Below are positions 1 to 10,059 of a stretch of 64,000 nt of DNA, piece after piece (positions within the stretch are counted from its first letter, which is position 1; every line of letters begins with the position of its first letter). Made by a program: the position numbers and the translations under genes. The stretch is from Leucaena leucocephala (Eukaryota > Streptophyta > Magnoliopsida > Fabales > Fabaceae): contig CM073524.1 in NCBI GenBank assembly GCA_037074615.1, positions 22,397,406 through 22,461,405 of the forward strand, written 5' to 3'. Under the pieces are notes generated by a model, which saw only the letters and a list, made by a program, of their open reading frames with translations, was not told the origin of the DNA and searched no databases.

Positions 1-621
1 CTTCGATCAATTTGTACTTATACAATATGATTTATAACTTTTGTAATGATTTTAACCATATTAGATAAGACATTTACTACTTTACTTAACAACTTAAGTA
101 TAAGTAATTACATTAGTATATTACTACTCGCATAATATGATTTATAAGTTTTGTAATGATTATGATCACATTAATTATATAAGACATTTACTCTTATGTT
201 TATTAACTTAGATATAAATAATTACTTAGATAAATTATTACTCGTATAATAGGATGATTATGTTAGATAAGATATTTATTACTCCGTTAAATAATTTAAT
301 TATAAATAATTACTTAATCAATTACTACACATCTAACAAGATTTATAATTTTTATAATAATTTTAATTATATTAAATAAAATATTTATTAATCTATTTAA
401 TAACTTAATTAAAAATAATTATTTAGATAAATTAGTGCTCGTATAATATAATTTATAATTTTTATAAATAAATAAAATCAATAACTTTCAATTATAATTT
501 TTATTATTAATAATATTTTGAACGACATTGACTATTTTGCTAAGAGGATTTACCAAAAATCAAACTGATTACAATAGCAAATGCATGTATTCAAATGACA
601 AAAATGTGTTCGCCCTTGCTG

Positions 622-1025
622 TCACCCTTTGGCCTTATTGTCAACAAAAATATGCCCAAACCAGCCTCTTCCTCCTTTCTCTTGGAGTCGTCCTCTGTTC
701 AGAACCAGAGCTCCAAGCCTACCCTTCTCATCACTGAAAGAACCACCCAGTCTAAAAGAAGGGGGAGAGCGAAAGCTGTCGCTGCTGGCACAAGAGCGCT
801 CCAATACGGAAGTGGTTGAGAGTAATTTGGTAAGCTTGGCTTCAAAAAGCAGTCTTGGAGGCAAATCCAAGGACTTTGGAGGAAGATCACAAGTGGGGTT
901 GTTGTCGTTGTTGAAGGGGACAAGAGCAGTACAAGGCCTGGGCTTTCCTGGCTTTTCTTCCCCTCGAAATGGGACTGTGATGGCAGCGGGAAGGAAGAAG
1001 CTTGGAGAGAGCGGCGGCGATGGGA
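622..1025 (-). pseudogene. DUF688-type gene fragment, left arm copy
   Basis: This is the mirror of 2320-2723. Read on the minus strand it encodes a VPF...PGKPRPCTALVPF motif followed by a DLPPRLLFEAKLTKL segment and an SPPSFRLGGSFS segment. These are hallmarks of plant DUF688 proteins, which have no established biochemical function. The conserved Trp of the VPFxWE motif is missing here (VPFRGEEKPGKP). There is no long upstream open frame and no visible downstream exon, so this is a captured fragment and not a gene. Longer ORFs on the other strand are shadows. Confidence 0.6.
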
Positions 1026-1283
1026 GGGAGATTGGGTTGAGAAAGGGAAGGAAGAAGGGTCTAAATGGCGGCGGGAGAAAAGGAAGAGGAAGGATATGTA
1101 AAGAAGAGAGAAGAAAAGAAAAAAAAGAAAGAAAAAAGATAATTTTATCATTTTTCTAATATTTTTAAAAAATAAATTAGTACTTATAATAAATTTATCT
1201 TCTTTTTATAAATTTATATATCTTATTTAAAATTTTAAAATTCATAAAGTATTTTTTTTTATCTGTTTCCCTATGCTGAATTA

Positions 1284-1460
1284 AGGGTGTGCATAATGCC
1301 CAGACCCCGGTCCGCCTGCTCGAGCCCGATAAAAAATTGCCCAGCCTGGCCCAGAAAAAGTCGCCCAAAAAATATTTGGGCAGAGCCGAGCCGGGCCAAG
1401 TGTCAGGCAGGGCAGGGCACTGGGTATGGTATGTCGCCCTGCCCATTTGGCCCGGCCATA
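1284..1460 (+). mobile_element. GC-rich MITE-like segment, left arm
   Basis: This is an abrupt GC-rich block in AT-rich DNA. It begins GGGTGTGCATAATGCCC and is rich in GCCC/GGGC words, including GGCCCGGCC. Non-autonomous hAT-like elements of plants often start with GGGTGTGCA and carry such GC-rich interiors. I cannot find a clean second terminus, so this may be a fragment. The ORFs of 71-94 codons across it have no recognisable protein features. Confidence 0.35.
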
Positions 1461-1644
1461 TATATATTATTATTTTTTTTTATAATCTTATTTTTTTCTT
1501 AACTTATTCTATTTGTAACTCTACACTTTTTACTTTAGTTGACAACTCTCCTTACTCATTTTTAAAGTACTGAACATAACTCTTATATTTATATTAAGTG
1601 TTCTAAAGTATTTTTATGATTTATGATTTATGATTTATGATTTA

Positions 1645-1691
1645 GTTGTAATGTGATCATAATCATTACAACTCTTATATTATAATTTAGA
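1645..1691. other. Spacer (loop) of the palindrome
   Basis: About 45 bases separate the two arms. The first half is itself a short palindrome, with TTGTAATG and CATTACAA flanking TGATCATAAT. The same words occur in the outer tandem repeat, for example near 3175-3200. The loop is therefore apparently a piece of that repeat unit and not unrelated DNA. Confidence 0.6.
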
Positions 1692-1885
1692 ACATAAATC
1701 ATAAATCATAAATCATAAATCATAAATCATAAAAATACTTTAGAACACTTAATATAAATATAAGAGTTATGTTCAGTACTTTAAAAATGAGCAAGGAGAG
1801 TTGTCAACTAAAGTAAAAAGTGTAGAGTTACAAATAGAATAAGTTAAGAAAAAAATAAGATTATAAAAAAAAATAATAATATATA

Positions 1886-2061
1886 TATGGCCGGGCCAAA
1901 TGGGCAGGGCGACATACCATACCCAGTGCCCTGCCCTGCCTGACACTTGGCCCGGCCCGGCTCTGCCCAAATATTTTTTGGGCGACTTTTTCTGGGCCAG
2001 GCTGGGCAATTTTTTATCGGGCTCGAGCAGGCGGACCGGGGTCTGGGCATTATGCACACCC
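1886..2061 (-). mobile_element. GC-rich MITE-like segment, right arm
   Basis: Mirror copy of 1284-1460, with one visible substitution (CCCGGCCCGG here against CCGAGCCGGG in the other arm). Confidence 0.35.
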
Positions 2062-2319
2062 TTAATTCAGCATAGGGAAACAGATAAAAAAAATACTTTA
2101 TGAATTTTAAAATTTTAAATAAGATATATAAATTTATAAAAAGAAGATAAATTTATTATAAGTACTAATTTATTTTTTAAAAATATTAGAAAAATGATAA
2201 AATTATCTTTTTTCTTTCTTTTTTTTCTTTTCTTCTCTCTTCTTTACATATCCTTCCTCTTCCTTTTCTCCCGCCGCCATTTAGACCCTTCTTCCTTCCC
2301 TTTCTCAACCCAATCTCCC

Positions 2320-2723
2320 TCCCATCGCCGCCGCTCTCTCCAAGCTTCTTCCTTCCCGCTGCCATCACAGTCCCATTTCGAGGGGAAGAAAAGCCAGGAA
2401 AGCCCAGGCCTTGTACTGCTCTTGTCCCCTTCAACAACGACAACAACCCCACTTGTGATCTTCCTCCAAAGTCCTTGGATTTGCCTCCAAGACTGCTTTT
2501 TGAAGCCAAGCTTACCAAATTACTCTCAACCACTTCCGTATTGGAGCGCTCTTGTGCCAGCAGCGACAGCTTTCGCTCTCCCCCTTCTTTTAGACTGGGT
2601 GGTTCTTTCAGTGATGAGAAGGGTAGGCTTGGAGCTCTGGTTCTGAACAGAGGACGACTCCAAGAGAAAGGAGGAAGAGGCTGGTTTGGGCATATTTTTG
2701 TTGACAATAAGGCCAAAGGGTGA
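2320..2723 (+). pseudogene. DUF688-type gene fragment, right arm copy
   Basis: The frame through 2381-2723 reads VPFRGEEKPGKPRP, then CTALVPFNNDNNPTCDLPPK, then DLPPRLLFEAKLTKLLS, and ends in TGA at 2721-2723. The VPFxWExxPGxPK signature and the following LPPRLLxEAK block are known from plant DUF688 proteins. The tryptophan codon is lost compared with the copy at 4865-5190. A transcript spanning both arms would fold into a long perfect hairpin including this exon-like sequence. The family assignment rests on motif memory only. Confidence 0.6.
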
Positions 2724-2819
2724 CAGCAAGGGCGAACACATTTTTGTCATTTGAATACATGCATTTGCTATTGTAATCAGTTTGATTTTTGGTAAATCCT
2801 CTTAGCAAAATAGTCAATG

Positions 2820-3965
2820 TCGTTCAAAATATTATTAATAATAAAAATTATAATTGAAAGTTATTGATTTTATTTATTTATAAAAATTATAAATTATATT
2901 ATACGAGCACTAATTTATCTAAATAATTATTTTTAATTAAGTTGTTAAATAGATTAATAAATATTTTATTTAATATAATTAAAATTATTATAAAAATTAT
3001 AAATCTTGTTAGATGTGTAGTAATTGATTAAGTAATTATTTATAATTAAATTATTTAACGGAGTAATAAATATCTTATCTAACATAATCATCCTATTATA
3101 CGAGTAATAATTTATCTAAGTAATTATTTATATCTAAGTTAATAAACATAAGAGTAAATGTCTTATATAATTAATGTGATCATAATCATTACAAAACTTA
3201 TAAATCATATTATGCGAGTAGTAATATACTAATGTAATTACTTATACTTAAGTTGTTAAGTAAAGTAGTAAATGTCTTATCTAATATGGTTAAAATCATT
3301 ACAAAAGTTATAAATCATATTGTATAAGTACAAATTGATCGAAGTAATCATTTGTAAATAAGTTGTTTAACGGAATAGTAAATGTCTTATCTAATATGGT
3401 TAAAATCATTACAAAAGTTGTAAATCACATTAGACGAGTAATATTTGACTCAAGTAATAACTTGCAACCAAGTTATTAATCGGAGTAGTAAATGTCTTAT
3501 TCAATGTGATCAAAATCATTGTAAAAGTTGTAAATCCTATTAAACGAGTAGTAATTGATTCAAGTAATAATTTGTAACTAAATTGTTTAATGGAGTAGTA
3601 AATATTTTATCCAATGTGATTAAAATTATTACAAAAGTTATAAATCATATTAGACAAGTAGTAATTAACCTAAGTAATCACTTGTAACTAAGTTGTTCAG
3701 CGGAGTAATAGATGTCTTATCTAATATAGTTAAAATTATTATAAAAATATATTAGACAAGTAGTAATTAATCTAAGTAATTATTTGTAACTAAATTATTT
3801 ACTAGAATAGTAAATGTCTTATCTAATATGGTTAAAATTATTATAAAAGTTATAAATCTCGTTAAATAAATAATAATTAATATAAATAATTATTTGTAAC
3901 TAAGTTATTTATTATAGTAATAAATATTTTATCTGTGATAAAAATTATTATAAAAGCTGTTAACA
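2820..3965. repeat. AT-rich tandem repeat, unit about 110 bp
   Basis: The phrase AAATGTCTTATCTAATATGG followed by TTAAAATCATTACAAAAGTT recurs near 3160, 3270, 3380, 3490, 3600, 3710, 3815 and 3915, giving a period of roughly 105-115 bp. Each unit also has a GTAGTAATTGATTCAAGTAA-like segment. Divergence between units is moderate and increases toward 3965. The same units, reversed, fill 1-480. Confidence 0.8.
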
Positions 3966-4864
3966 CTGTTACAATGTTGATGTTGTTTTCCAAATTTCAA
4001 TGTTGCCATTTGCCACTATATCCTTGGTCGATGTAACCTTGTTTTCTTGCACTTACCTTTTTGAACTTGTTACTTGGGATCAAAGTGAAGAAGGCTTTTG
4101 AATCTTGTTTTCTAGAGATTGTTCTCTACGGTAACAAACAAATATTTACTGTCTGTAGTTTTCAACAATCAGAAGAGTCCAGGGCAGTGGTCGGTGGATA
4201 ATTCGTGCAAAATATTTAAAGGGAATTTTGAAGAACAAACTAATACTAGATAATTATTATTGATTCACATTCACACCAAGATTACGTAAGAGGATGCTTC
4301 GGGTTTTGGTTTCCTCTTTGATTACAGAGATGGGATAGGTCACATGGGAAGAAGACCTACGGCTTCGACAGTCAAAAAAACGAATCCTAAGTCTTGCAGC
4401 GGCATTGTGTTTTTTGGGTAACTGTGAAAGAAACTGGTCCTTTCTGCCACCCACTTCCAATAACTAAGCTGTCATCCTCTTTCATTTGTACAGATGAAGC
4501 CGTGGACAACTTTGACGCAGCATTTCAGAAATGATTTTGACCTCAGAGATAAATAATATCTAGGGCTTAAGCCCATACCCTCCACCTTTCTTCTGTTTCT
4601 TCATCCGCCAAGGAACCACTACCTGCTTCAAGCTCTCTGTGATTGTTGCCTGAGTAATTGAAAACAAACCACACATTGCATCATCTTCGCCATTTTATTT
4701 AAACCCCCATTGAAAAAGAATAATTTTTTTTACTGCTTTTGATAAAAGTTTCTTGCTTTATCCACAAAAAAGAATAGAGGACGCCATCTTTGGAAGCAAA
4801 ATCTAGATTTTCACAGTGATATCAGCAAATCCCTTGAGAAGCAACTGGCCTCTAATAGCTTTCT
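3966..4864. other. Intergenic, no confident gene
   Basis: This is moderately AT-rich single-copy-looking DNA to the right of the tandem array. It contains a 67-codon minus-strand frame at 4257-4460 (METs followed by basic, Ser/Arg-rich sequence) that I do not recognise. It lies downstream of the DUF688 fragment on the same strand and could be a decayed exon, but nothing confirms this. Confidence 0.4.
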
Positions 4865-5260
4865 CTACTTAAAACAAGTGGGGCTGTTGTCGTTGTTGAA
4901 GGGGACAAGAGCAGTACAAGGCCTGGGCTTTCCTGGCTCTTCTTCCCATCGAAATGGGACTGCGATGGCAGCGGGAAGGAAGAAGCTTGGAGAGAGCAGC
5001 ATCGATGGGAGGGAGATTGGGTTGAGAAAGGGAAAGAAGAGGAAGGGTCTGAATGAATGCCAGCGGAAGAGAAGGAAGAAGGGTATGTAAGGAATAGCGA
5101 AGAGAGAGAAAGAGAAAATTAAAAAGAAGAAGATAATTTCATCTTTTTTTCTAACATTTTTAAAGGGAAGATTAATATTTGTGATCAATTTATTTTTTTA
5201 TAAATTTATATATCTTATTTAGAATTTTAAAATTTATAAAGTATTTTTCTGTTTTTTTTA
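4865..5260 (-). pseudogene. DUF688-type gene fragment, diverged third copy
   Basis: The minus strand encodes MLLSPSFFLPAAIAVPFRW followed by EEEPGKPRPCTALVPFNNDN, so the VPFxWEEEPGKP signature of plant DUF688 proteins is intact here. Homology to the palindrome arms (890-1265) continues through the upstream purine-rich leader to about 5260 and breaks sharply at 4870, where the arm continues into DLPPK but this copy does not. The reading frame stops soon after the break. This may be the donor locus, a sibling fragment or an older insertion; its divergence from both arms is far higher than between the arms. Confidence 0.6.
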
Positions 5261-5385
5261 GCCAAAGCATACGTATGCATGTATTTAATATATTTGTTGG
5301 GGCCCGTTGTGATTGTTTAATAAAACAAATCTATTTATTTGTTTTTATTAAAATAATAACTAAAAAGACAACTAGCATATAATAT

Positions 5386-5522
5386 TTTTTTATTCCCTAG
5401 CGCAAGCTTACACTTCGCTCATAGGAAAGCTTCCCACACGCCCTTACTACCTCTACTTGAACCTTAACCGGTTTAGATTCCTGGTGCCCCTAGGCCAATA
5501 GGCCATTAGACCATTGACATAA
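5386..5522 (-). mobile_element. tRNA-derived SINE-like element
   Basis: On the minus strand the sequence has an A-box-like TGGTCTAATGG and, about 40 bases later, a B-box-like GGTTCAAGTAG, and it ends in an A-rich tail at its 3' side (T-rich near 5386-5395). Short similar flanks (CATATAATAT and ACATAATAT) could be a target duplication. The spacing suits an RNA polymerase III head. It is not a functional tRNA gene because no cloverleaf is apparent. Confidence 0.45.
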
Positions 5523-8297
5523 TATATACTTCTTGGTCCAATAAAAAATATCCAATTTTTTATTTTTTATTTATTTATTATAAGTTTGTATGGGAATGCC
5601 CAAAATGTGTTGGACGGATTATTTTCTTAACTAAACAAAAGCCATGAACAATAGATACAATACTACCTCAGAACTAGAGTAGTTAGTGGGACCTAATAGG
5701 GTAAATTTTTTTTTAACAGAAGACCAAATTCCTTTGGCTTAATATATGTTATTTTTTTTATTGTTGACATAATTTTAATTTTAAATATAAAATTTATTTT
5801 TATATTTATTTATTTATTTATTTTAAATTATTCATATTGATACTCTCTTAATAATAATCAAATTAGAGAATAATCAAATTAGAGTAAAAAGGAGAGAAAA
5901 TTAAAGAAGGTAATTATAATATTTTAAAAAAATATTATATTAACTAATTAAATTAATTAAATATATTTTATATTAATAATAAAATAAATAATTTAGTTGA
6001 TCTTCAAGCCTCCTCTCCCATGTTATGTATGTGGTGTTATTTGTGAATGCATGAATTGTGCACGTTCAGGGACGCATTGTGACCCCACGTTTCACATTAA
6101 TACGTACCACTAATTACCATTTATATTTTCTGTAGGCATGCAAAGCGGGCCCAATCATGCATCAAATATTGTACCAGACTGCGTGCATGCAAATCAACTC
6201 AACTAGCATTTGGTTTTCAAGCATTCCCTAGACCACTGGGCAGTGAGTGCGCTCTCGTGCCACCTATCCTGCATGCATTGGCGTACGTAGAGTACACATT
6301 ATTACTCCAATCTTATATATAAATTACTTATACATTATTTTCAAATATTAAAAAATATATTAAATTAATAAAATTTTAAAAAATTATATTTAAGTGTCAT
6401 GAAAAGAATTTAATTGTAGAGCAGTCTCAAGAAATCATCAAACGACTGTGAAATCTCGTATGACATAGGATTAATTTTTTTGAATTATGAAATAACAGAA
6501 CTATCTTAAAAAAAATATCCCAATTGTTAATTTTTTATCCCTTATTTATTATTCTTTCTTTTAGGAGTTGTCATTCCTATTGCTTGAGTTATTATTTTTT
6601 TCTTCTTTTTGTTTGAGTTGTTATTTTCCTTCTATGGAGTTGTCACTCATATTGCTTAAATTATTTTTTTCTAGGGGCAATTCTGTCATTTCATAATTTA
6701 AAAAAATCACAAGTCCCGTGAGATTTTATAGTCGTTTGATAATTTCTCGGGACTTATCTTTAATTAGATTTTTTGCTTGGGACTCAAATATAATTTTTCC
6801 TAATTTTTTTTACTTTTACCTATATTAAAAAAAGGGTTTTAAAAAAAGTCATTAATTATCTTACGAATAATATATATTTAGTGGGGGTAAAATTTTAAAA
6901 AAAGGTTATTAATTATTCTATAAAGGACATATTTAAGACTAGACTTTTCTCTTATAAGTGACCTATATATATATAAGATCAAAGTGTTATATATATAGTG
7001 TCCAACATAGAATGCTGCAACTTTTCAATTACTAGCCTTTAATTTGCCTAATTAATGATACTAAACTAGTCTTACATTTACAACTCATTAGCCTATCCGA
7101 CCTTCGACCACTTAAGATTAAAACTTCTAAATACTACTGTGTTTTTAGTTATTATTGATATACTCCCTCCAGTCCTATATATAAGCCTCAAATACATGTT
7201 TTGGTTTGTTCAGAAATAAGTATCTAAGAAATATATATTTTTTTTTCAACTATACCGCTATTAATAAAAAGGATAAGTGAAAGAGGATAAATAAGAAAAA
7301 AAGACAAAAGAGAATGTATTAGGATGAGATAATGAAAGAGAGTGTGGCATATGAAAGACAATAAATATCCTCTCATTATGCATCGTTTGGTTCTCCAACG
7401 TGTTCAAAATAAGAAGCCCCAGCCACAAACAAAGTAAATACAAGTCTCGTAGAACATTTTCACTTTCACGAAGCGTCCTTTGCTTTGTTTTTCGTTTGAA
7501 GCACCATTCTCTCGGGGTTAATACGATTCTTGTTGGTTGTCAAGTTCAATATGATAAGATGAGTGGACTTATAAGCCATTGCTGACCTTTGCTCCTTTAA
7601 GGCTTTCTTCTGTATCCTTTGCTCGAAAATGAACCAGTTAACTTGGAGGAGGAAAACAAACAATCGATATCAAAGCTCTCCTTAATCTTTAAAGACACTG
7701 AAAGTGCAGATATATATATATATATATATATATATATCTTAGAATGACTCTGTAAATATAGAAGGCAGAGAAAATTACGTACGTAAATGCTGGAGTCGAG
7801 AAAGAAATGGCAAAGGGGGAGCAATGAGGAAAATTGCTAAAAGAGATTCAAGAACAAAAATGTGTTGAGACTAATGTGTTAGCAAGGAGTATTGGATAAT
7901 GACCCATCTCCAACAAAATTTATGTTTAGTTGTGATGATAGATGATCACTAATCAGTTCGATCATCGTACTTAGTAGACCATTAGAGTTGATATTTCACT
8001 TGATTATATTGTTTCGAAAGTTAAGGGCATTCTATTGTATAATTACTCTACCGACATAAATGTTGGTCGAACCATTGAAGACTCAACAAACTCATTCTTA
8101 TTTAACATAGAATTAGTCTAGCGGTACGTAAGGCTCTGCTAGATTTTTTTGGTCTTAAATTTGATTAATAGAGGAGATACCTACCTTAGGAGGGACAATT
8201 ATAAACTTCAAAACTAAGTAACCTAGTAACAACATATAGTAAATAGTATAAAAAAACTCATTATCATTTAAGCTTTCTCTCCATCATATCTTATATA
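5523..8297. other. AT-rich intergenic stretch
   Basis: I see no gene. The stretch holds a truncated MITE copy (about 5838-5985, same family as 8298-8561), poly-A and poly-T runs, an (AT)n microsatellite at 7711-7737 and a SINE-like scrap near 8112-8170. Open frames at 7261-7824 are low-complexity and lack recognisable motifs. Confidence 0.6.
7711..7737. repeat. (AT)n microsatellite
   Basis: About 13 uninterrupted TA units. Confidence 0.9.
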
Positions 8298-8561
8298 CTC
8301 CTCTAGTCCTTAATATATAACCTAATTAAGGAGTTGATATTAGTGTTAAATATAAGACATATTTTATATATTTATCAAATTTTTTCTATATTACCCCTAT
8401 GGATACTCCCTCAATAATAACCAACTAAGAGAGGGAGGGAGGGAGTTATGAATAATGATTAGGGTATTTGAAGAAAAATACTTTATATTAACTAATTTAA
8501 CTAACTTTCTTAATTTAATTAAATTAATTAAATAAATCATATATTAAACACACGGGAGGAG
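8298..8561. mobile_element. Stowaway-type MITE
   Basis: The ends are inverted: CTCCTCTAGTCCTTAATATA at the left, and the reverse complement of ACACACGGGAGGAG at the right. The element is flanked by TA on both sides, the target preference of Tc1/mariner Stowaway elements. It is 264 bp long, has no coding capacity and sits just 3' of the STOP-like gene. A sister copy starts at 13840 and a truncated one lies near 5838. Confidence 0.6.
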
Positions 8562-8809
8562 TATTTCAGTAGTTTATACCTCAGTAGCTAACTGTTCTTG
8601 GGGGGGGGGAATACTGTATTAACATTACACGATGCTATAAATCTCAAATCCCTATAAAAGTCAAATTACAAGACAACTTCGAGCTTTCATATATAAAAGT
8701 GCACATGGCTAACAATGTAATATGCAGTTTTTATTTATCCAACACACTAAGTATATAGAACAGTTAAGCTTGGAGAAGAAAACCTTGTTGATCAATCATA
8801 TCAAACACA
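8562..8809. other. 3' flank of the STOP-like gene
   Basis: On the minus strand there is an AATAAA polyadenylation-type signal at 8735-8730, about 75 bases past the stop codon. A run of nine G lies near 8601-8609. Confidence 0.45.
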
Positions 8810-9946
8810 TCATCTTGATGAACTACCATCTTCCTGCAGTTGCAATTTTCTAGAATACGACAAGCCACCGCCGACAGCTGGAGCATGGCCAACGAACAAA
8901 GCAACATGGCCCATGAGCTTGTCTTTCCTTGAAAACGTTGTACCACACGAACACTGCCATTTGAGATCCCCACAGTGCTTCTCATGTGTTCTCAGATCAG
9001 ACAGCACCGAGAACTGCTTCAAATTGCACCTCTTACACACGTACATCTTCGGACAATGACTTCTCTTGTAGTGATTCTTCACACATATCATTGACTTCAA
9101 AGGTTGAAACTTTGCATGTTTCTGATTCCACCTACATCCTTCTTGTGGACATGAATATTTCTTAGGCCTAAAAGTAGTGTTGCTCATCGAACATTCTTTA
9201 TCTCTATTCTTCTTCATCGGATTGCTCAAAGCCGCACTTGTCTTGTACTCATCCCCATGAGCTCTCATATGCATCCTCAAATTCGCATCTCGTTTAAACC
9301 CTTTCCCACAAATCTGACAGTAATGCGTGTACTTTGCCAACAAATCAGCAGCATCCAATTCAATAATCATGTCTTCGTTCTTTGCTTCGTTGGTTTCATC
9401 TCCTTGACACAATTCTCTCTTCGTTTCAATAATTCCAACACTCGGATCATCATCCTTGAGATTATTATCATAGCTTTCACCAGCGAACCAGTCCAATCTT
9501 TGATCATTAGGACTAGAGAAGATACCTTGCGACCCTCTTTGTTGAGCTATGTTATTTGTAATACTAGTTGTATAATTGCCAAAGTTGGATTCTGTGCAAT
9601 GATGAGTACCTGCTGGTGGTGGTGGAGAGAAATTAAGGACCATGTGTTGGCACGTGAGCATCATGGAAGAGGCAGTGACTATGAACTCCTGGATTATAGA
9701 ATTCATACTGGCTAACGTTGTACATGTTGAGTCTGGTAGGATCTGATCCGAGGAGAGGAGAATACCTGCGAGATTCTGCAAATGAGTAAGTTTGTCTTTG
9801 AGGACAGAGAGCTTGAACATGAGCGAGCTTGATTGAGAAGGAGCTGATTCAACCAGATTATCATCAGCAGCAGGAGGAAACATATTGTGCAGGCCTTGAT
9901 GAGAGAGATTTGAGAAACCAGACGCTGTGATGGCTCTTGAAATCAT
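8810..9946 (-). CDS. STOP1/STOP2-like C2H2 zinc finger transcription factor
   Basis: This is a 378-residue intronless protein of the SENSITIVE TO PROTON RHIZOTOXICITY family, nuclear activators of aluminium and low-pH tolerance genes. The block at 199-231 reads [20 protein letters not shown] and continues [15 protein letters not shown], the family signature and first zinc finger. Further fingers lie at about 265-297 ([11 protein letters not shown]...HYKRSHC), 302-325 (YVCKRCN...HEKHC) and 330-354 ([16 protein letters not shown]). The N-terminus (40-105) has a helical Leu-rich region. The length matches STOP2-type proteins and is shorter than STOP1 (about 500 residues). The start is the first in-frame ATG behind a TATAAATA box. 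The C-terminus after GHAPAVGG is lineage-specific. Orthology to STOP1 or STOP2 cannot be settled here. Confidence 0.88.
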   Translation of the reverse strand: MISRAITASGFSNLSHQGLHNMFPPAADDNLVESAPSQSSSLMFKLSVLKDKLTHLQNLAGILLSSDQILPDSTCTTLASMNSIIQEFIVTASSMMLTCQHMVLNFSPPPPAGTHHCTESNFGNYTTSITNNIAQQRGSQGIFSSPNDQRLDWFAGESYDNNLKDDDPSVGIIETKRELCQGDETNEAKNEDMIIELDAADLLAKYTHYCQICGKGFKRDANLRMHMRAHGDEYKTSAALSNPMKKNRDKECSMSNTTFRPKKYSCPQEGCRWNQKHAKFQPLKSMICVKNHYKRSHCPKMYVCKRCNLKQFSVLSDLRTHEKHCGDLKWQCSCGTTFSRKDKLMGHVALFVGHAPAVGGGLSYSRKLQLQEDGSSSR

Positions 9947-10046
9947 TTTCCTAATCTCTCTCTTGAATTTCAGATGTTTCTGCAGCTGTAATTCAATTTG
10001 GATTCTCGAGTACGTACAAAGAGACGCAATAGAGACGATTCTTCAA

Positions 10047-10054
10047 TATTTATA
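10047..10054 (-). promoter_or_regulatory. TATA box of the STOP-like gene
   Basis: TATAAATA on the minus strand, about 100 bases upstream of the ATG. It predicts a transcription start near 10020 and a 5' leader of about 70 bases. Confidence 0.6.
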
Positions 10055-10059
10055 AGAAA

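Larger units (their letters stand above)
1..1644 (+). repeat. Left arm of a long near-perfect palindrome
   Basis: Base 1 pairs with base 3344, and the reverse complement of the right arm follows this arm to about 1644. I counted only a few differences, for example a G/A change near 1390, a T/C change near 1555, a T/C change near 405 and one- or two-base differences in homopolymers. From the outside in the arm holds an AT-rich tandem repeat (1-480), a DUF688-type gene fragment (622-1025), a pyrimidine/purine-rich stretch, a GC-rich MITE-like segment (1284-1460) and a short ATGATTT tandem. The arm runs off the window edge, so its true length is unknown. The near identity means recent duplication, ongoing gene conversion or an assembly artefact. 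Confidence 0.93.
1692..3344 (-). repeat. Right arm of the long palindrome
   Basis: This is the inverted copy of 1-1644 and contains the same modules in mirror order. The ATGATTT micro-repeat next to the loop has one more unit here than in the left arm. After 3344 the same tandem repeat continues to about 3965. The real inverted repeat may therefore extend left of the window, and the visible end at 3344 is only the window limit. A long-arm inverted repeat with tandem subrepeats resembles plant foldback elements; that classification is inferred. Confidence 0.92.

Noticed and set aside
699..1151. 150-codon frame (mirrored at 2194-2646) starting with a Phe-rich segment
   Set aside because: The apparent membrane segment comes from a TTTCTT-rich leader, and the frame disagrees with the conserved DUF688 frame.
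629..1159. 176-codon frame (mirrored at 2186-2716) as a protein gene
   Set aside because: It runs antisense to the DUF688-type frame, ends in a Lys/Arg-rich low-complexity tail from the purine-rich stretch, and has no recognisable domain.
2820..3965. CRISPR-like array
   Set aside because: Units are about 110 bp, diverged and contiguous with no unique spacers, and this is a plant genome; it is a tandem repeat.
9257..9715. 152-codon plus-strand frame
   Set aside because: It is the antisense shadow of the STOP-like zinc finger gene.
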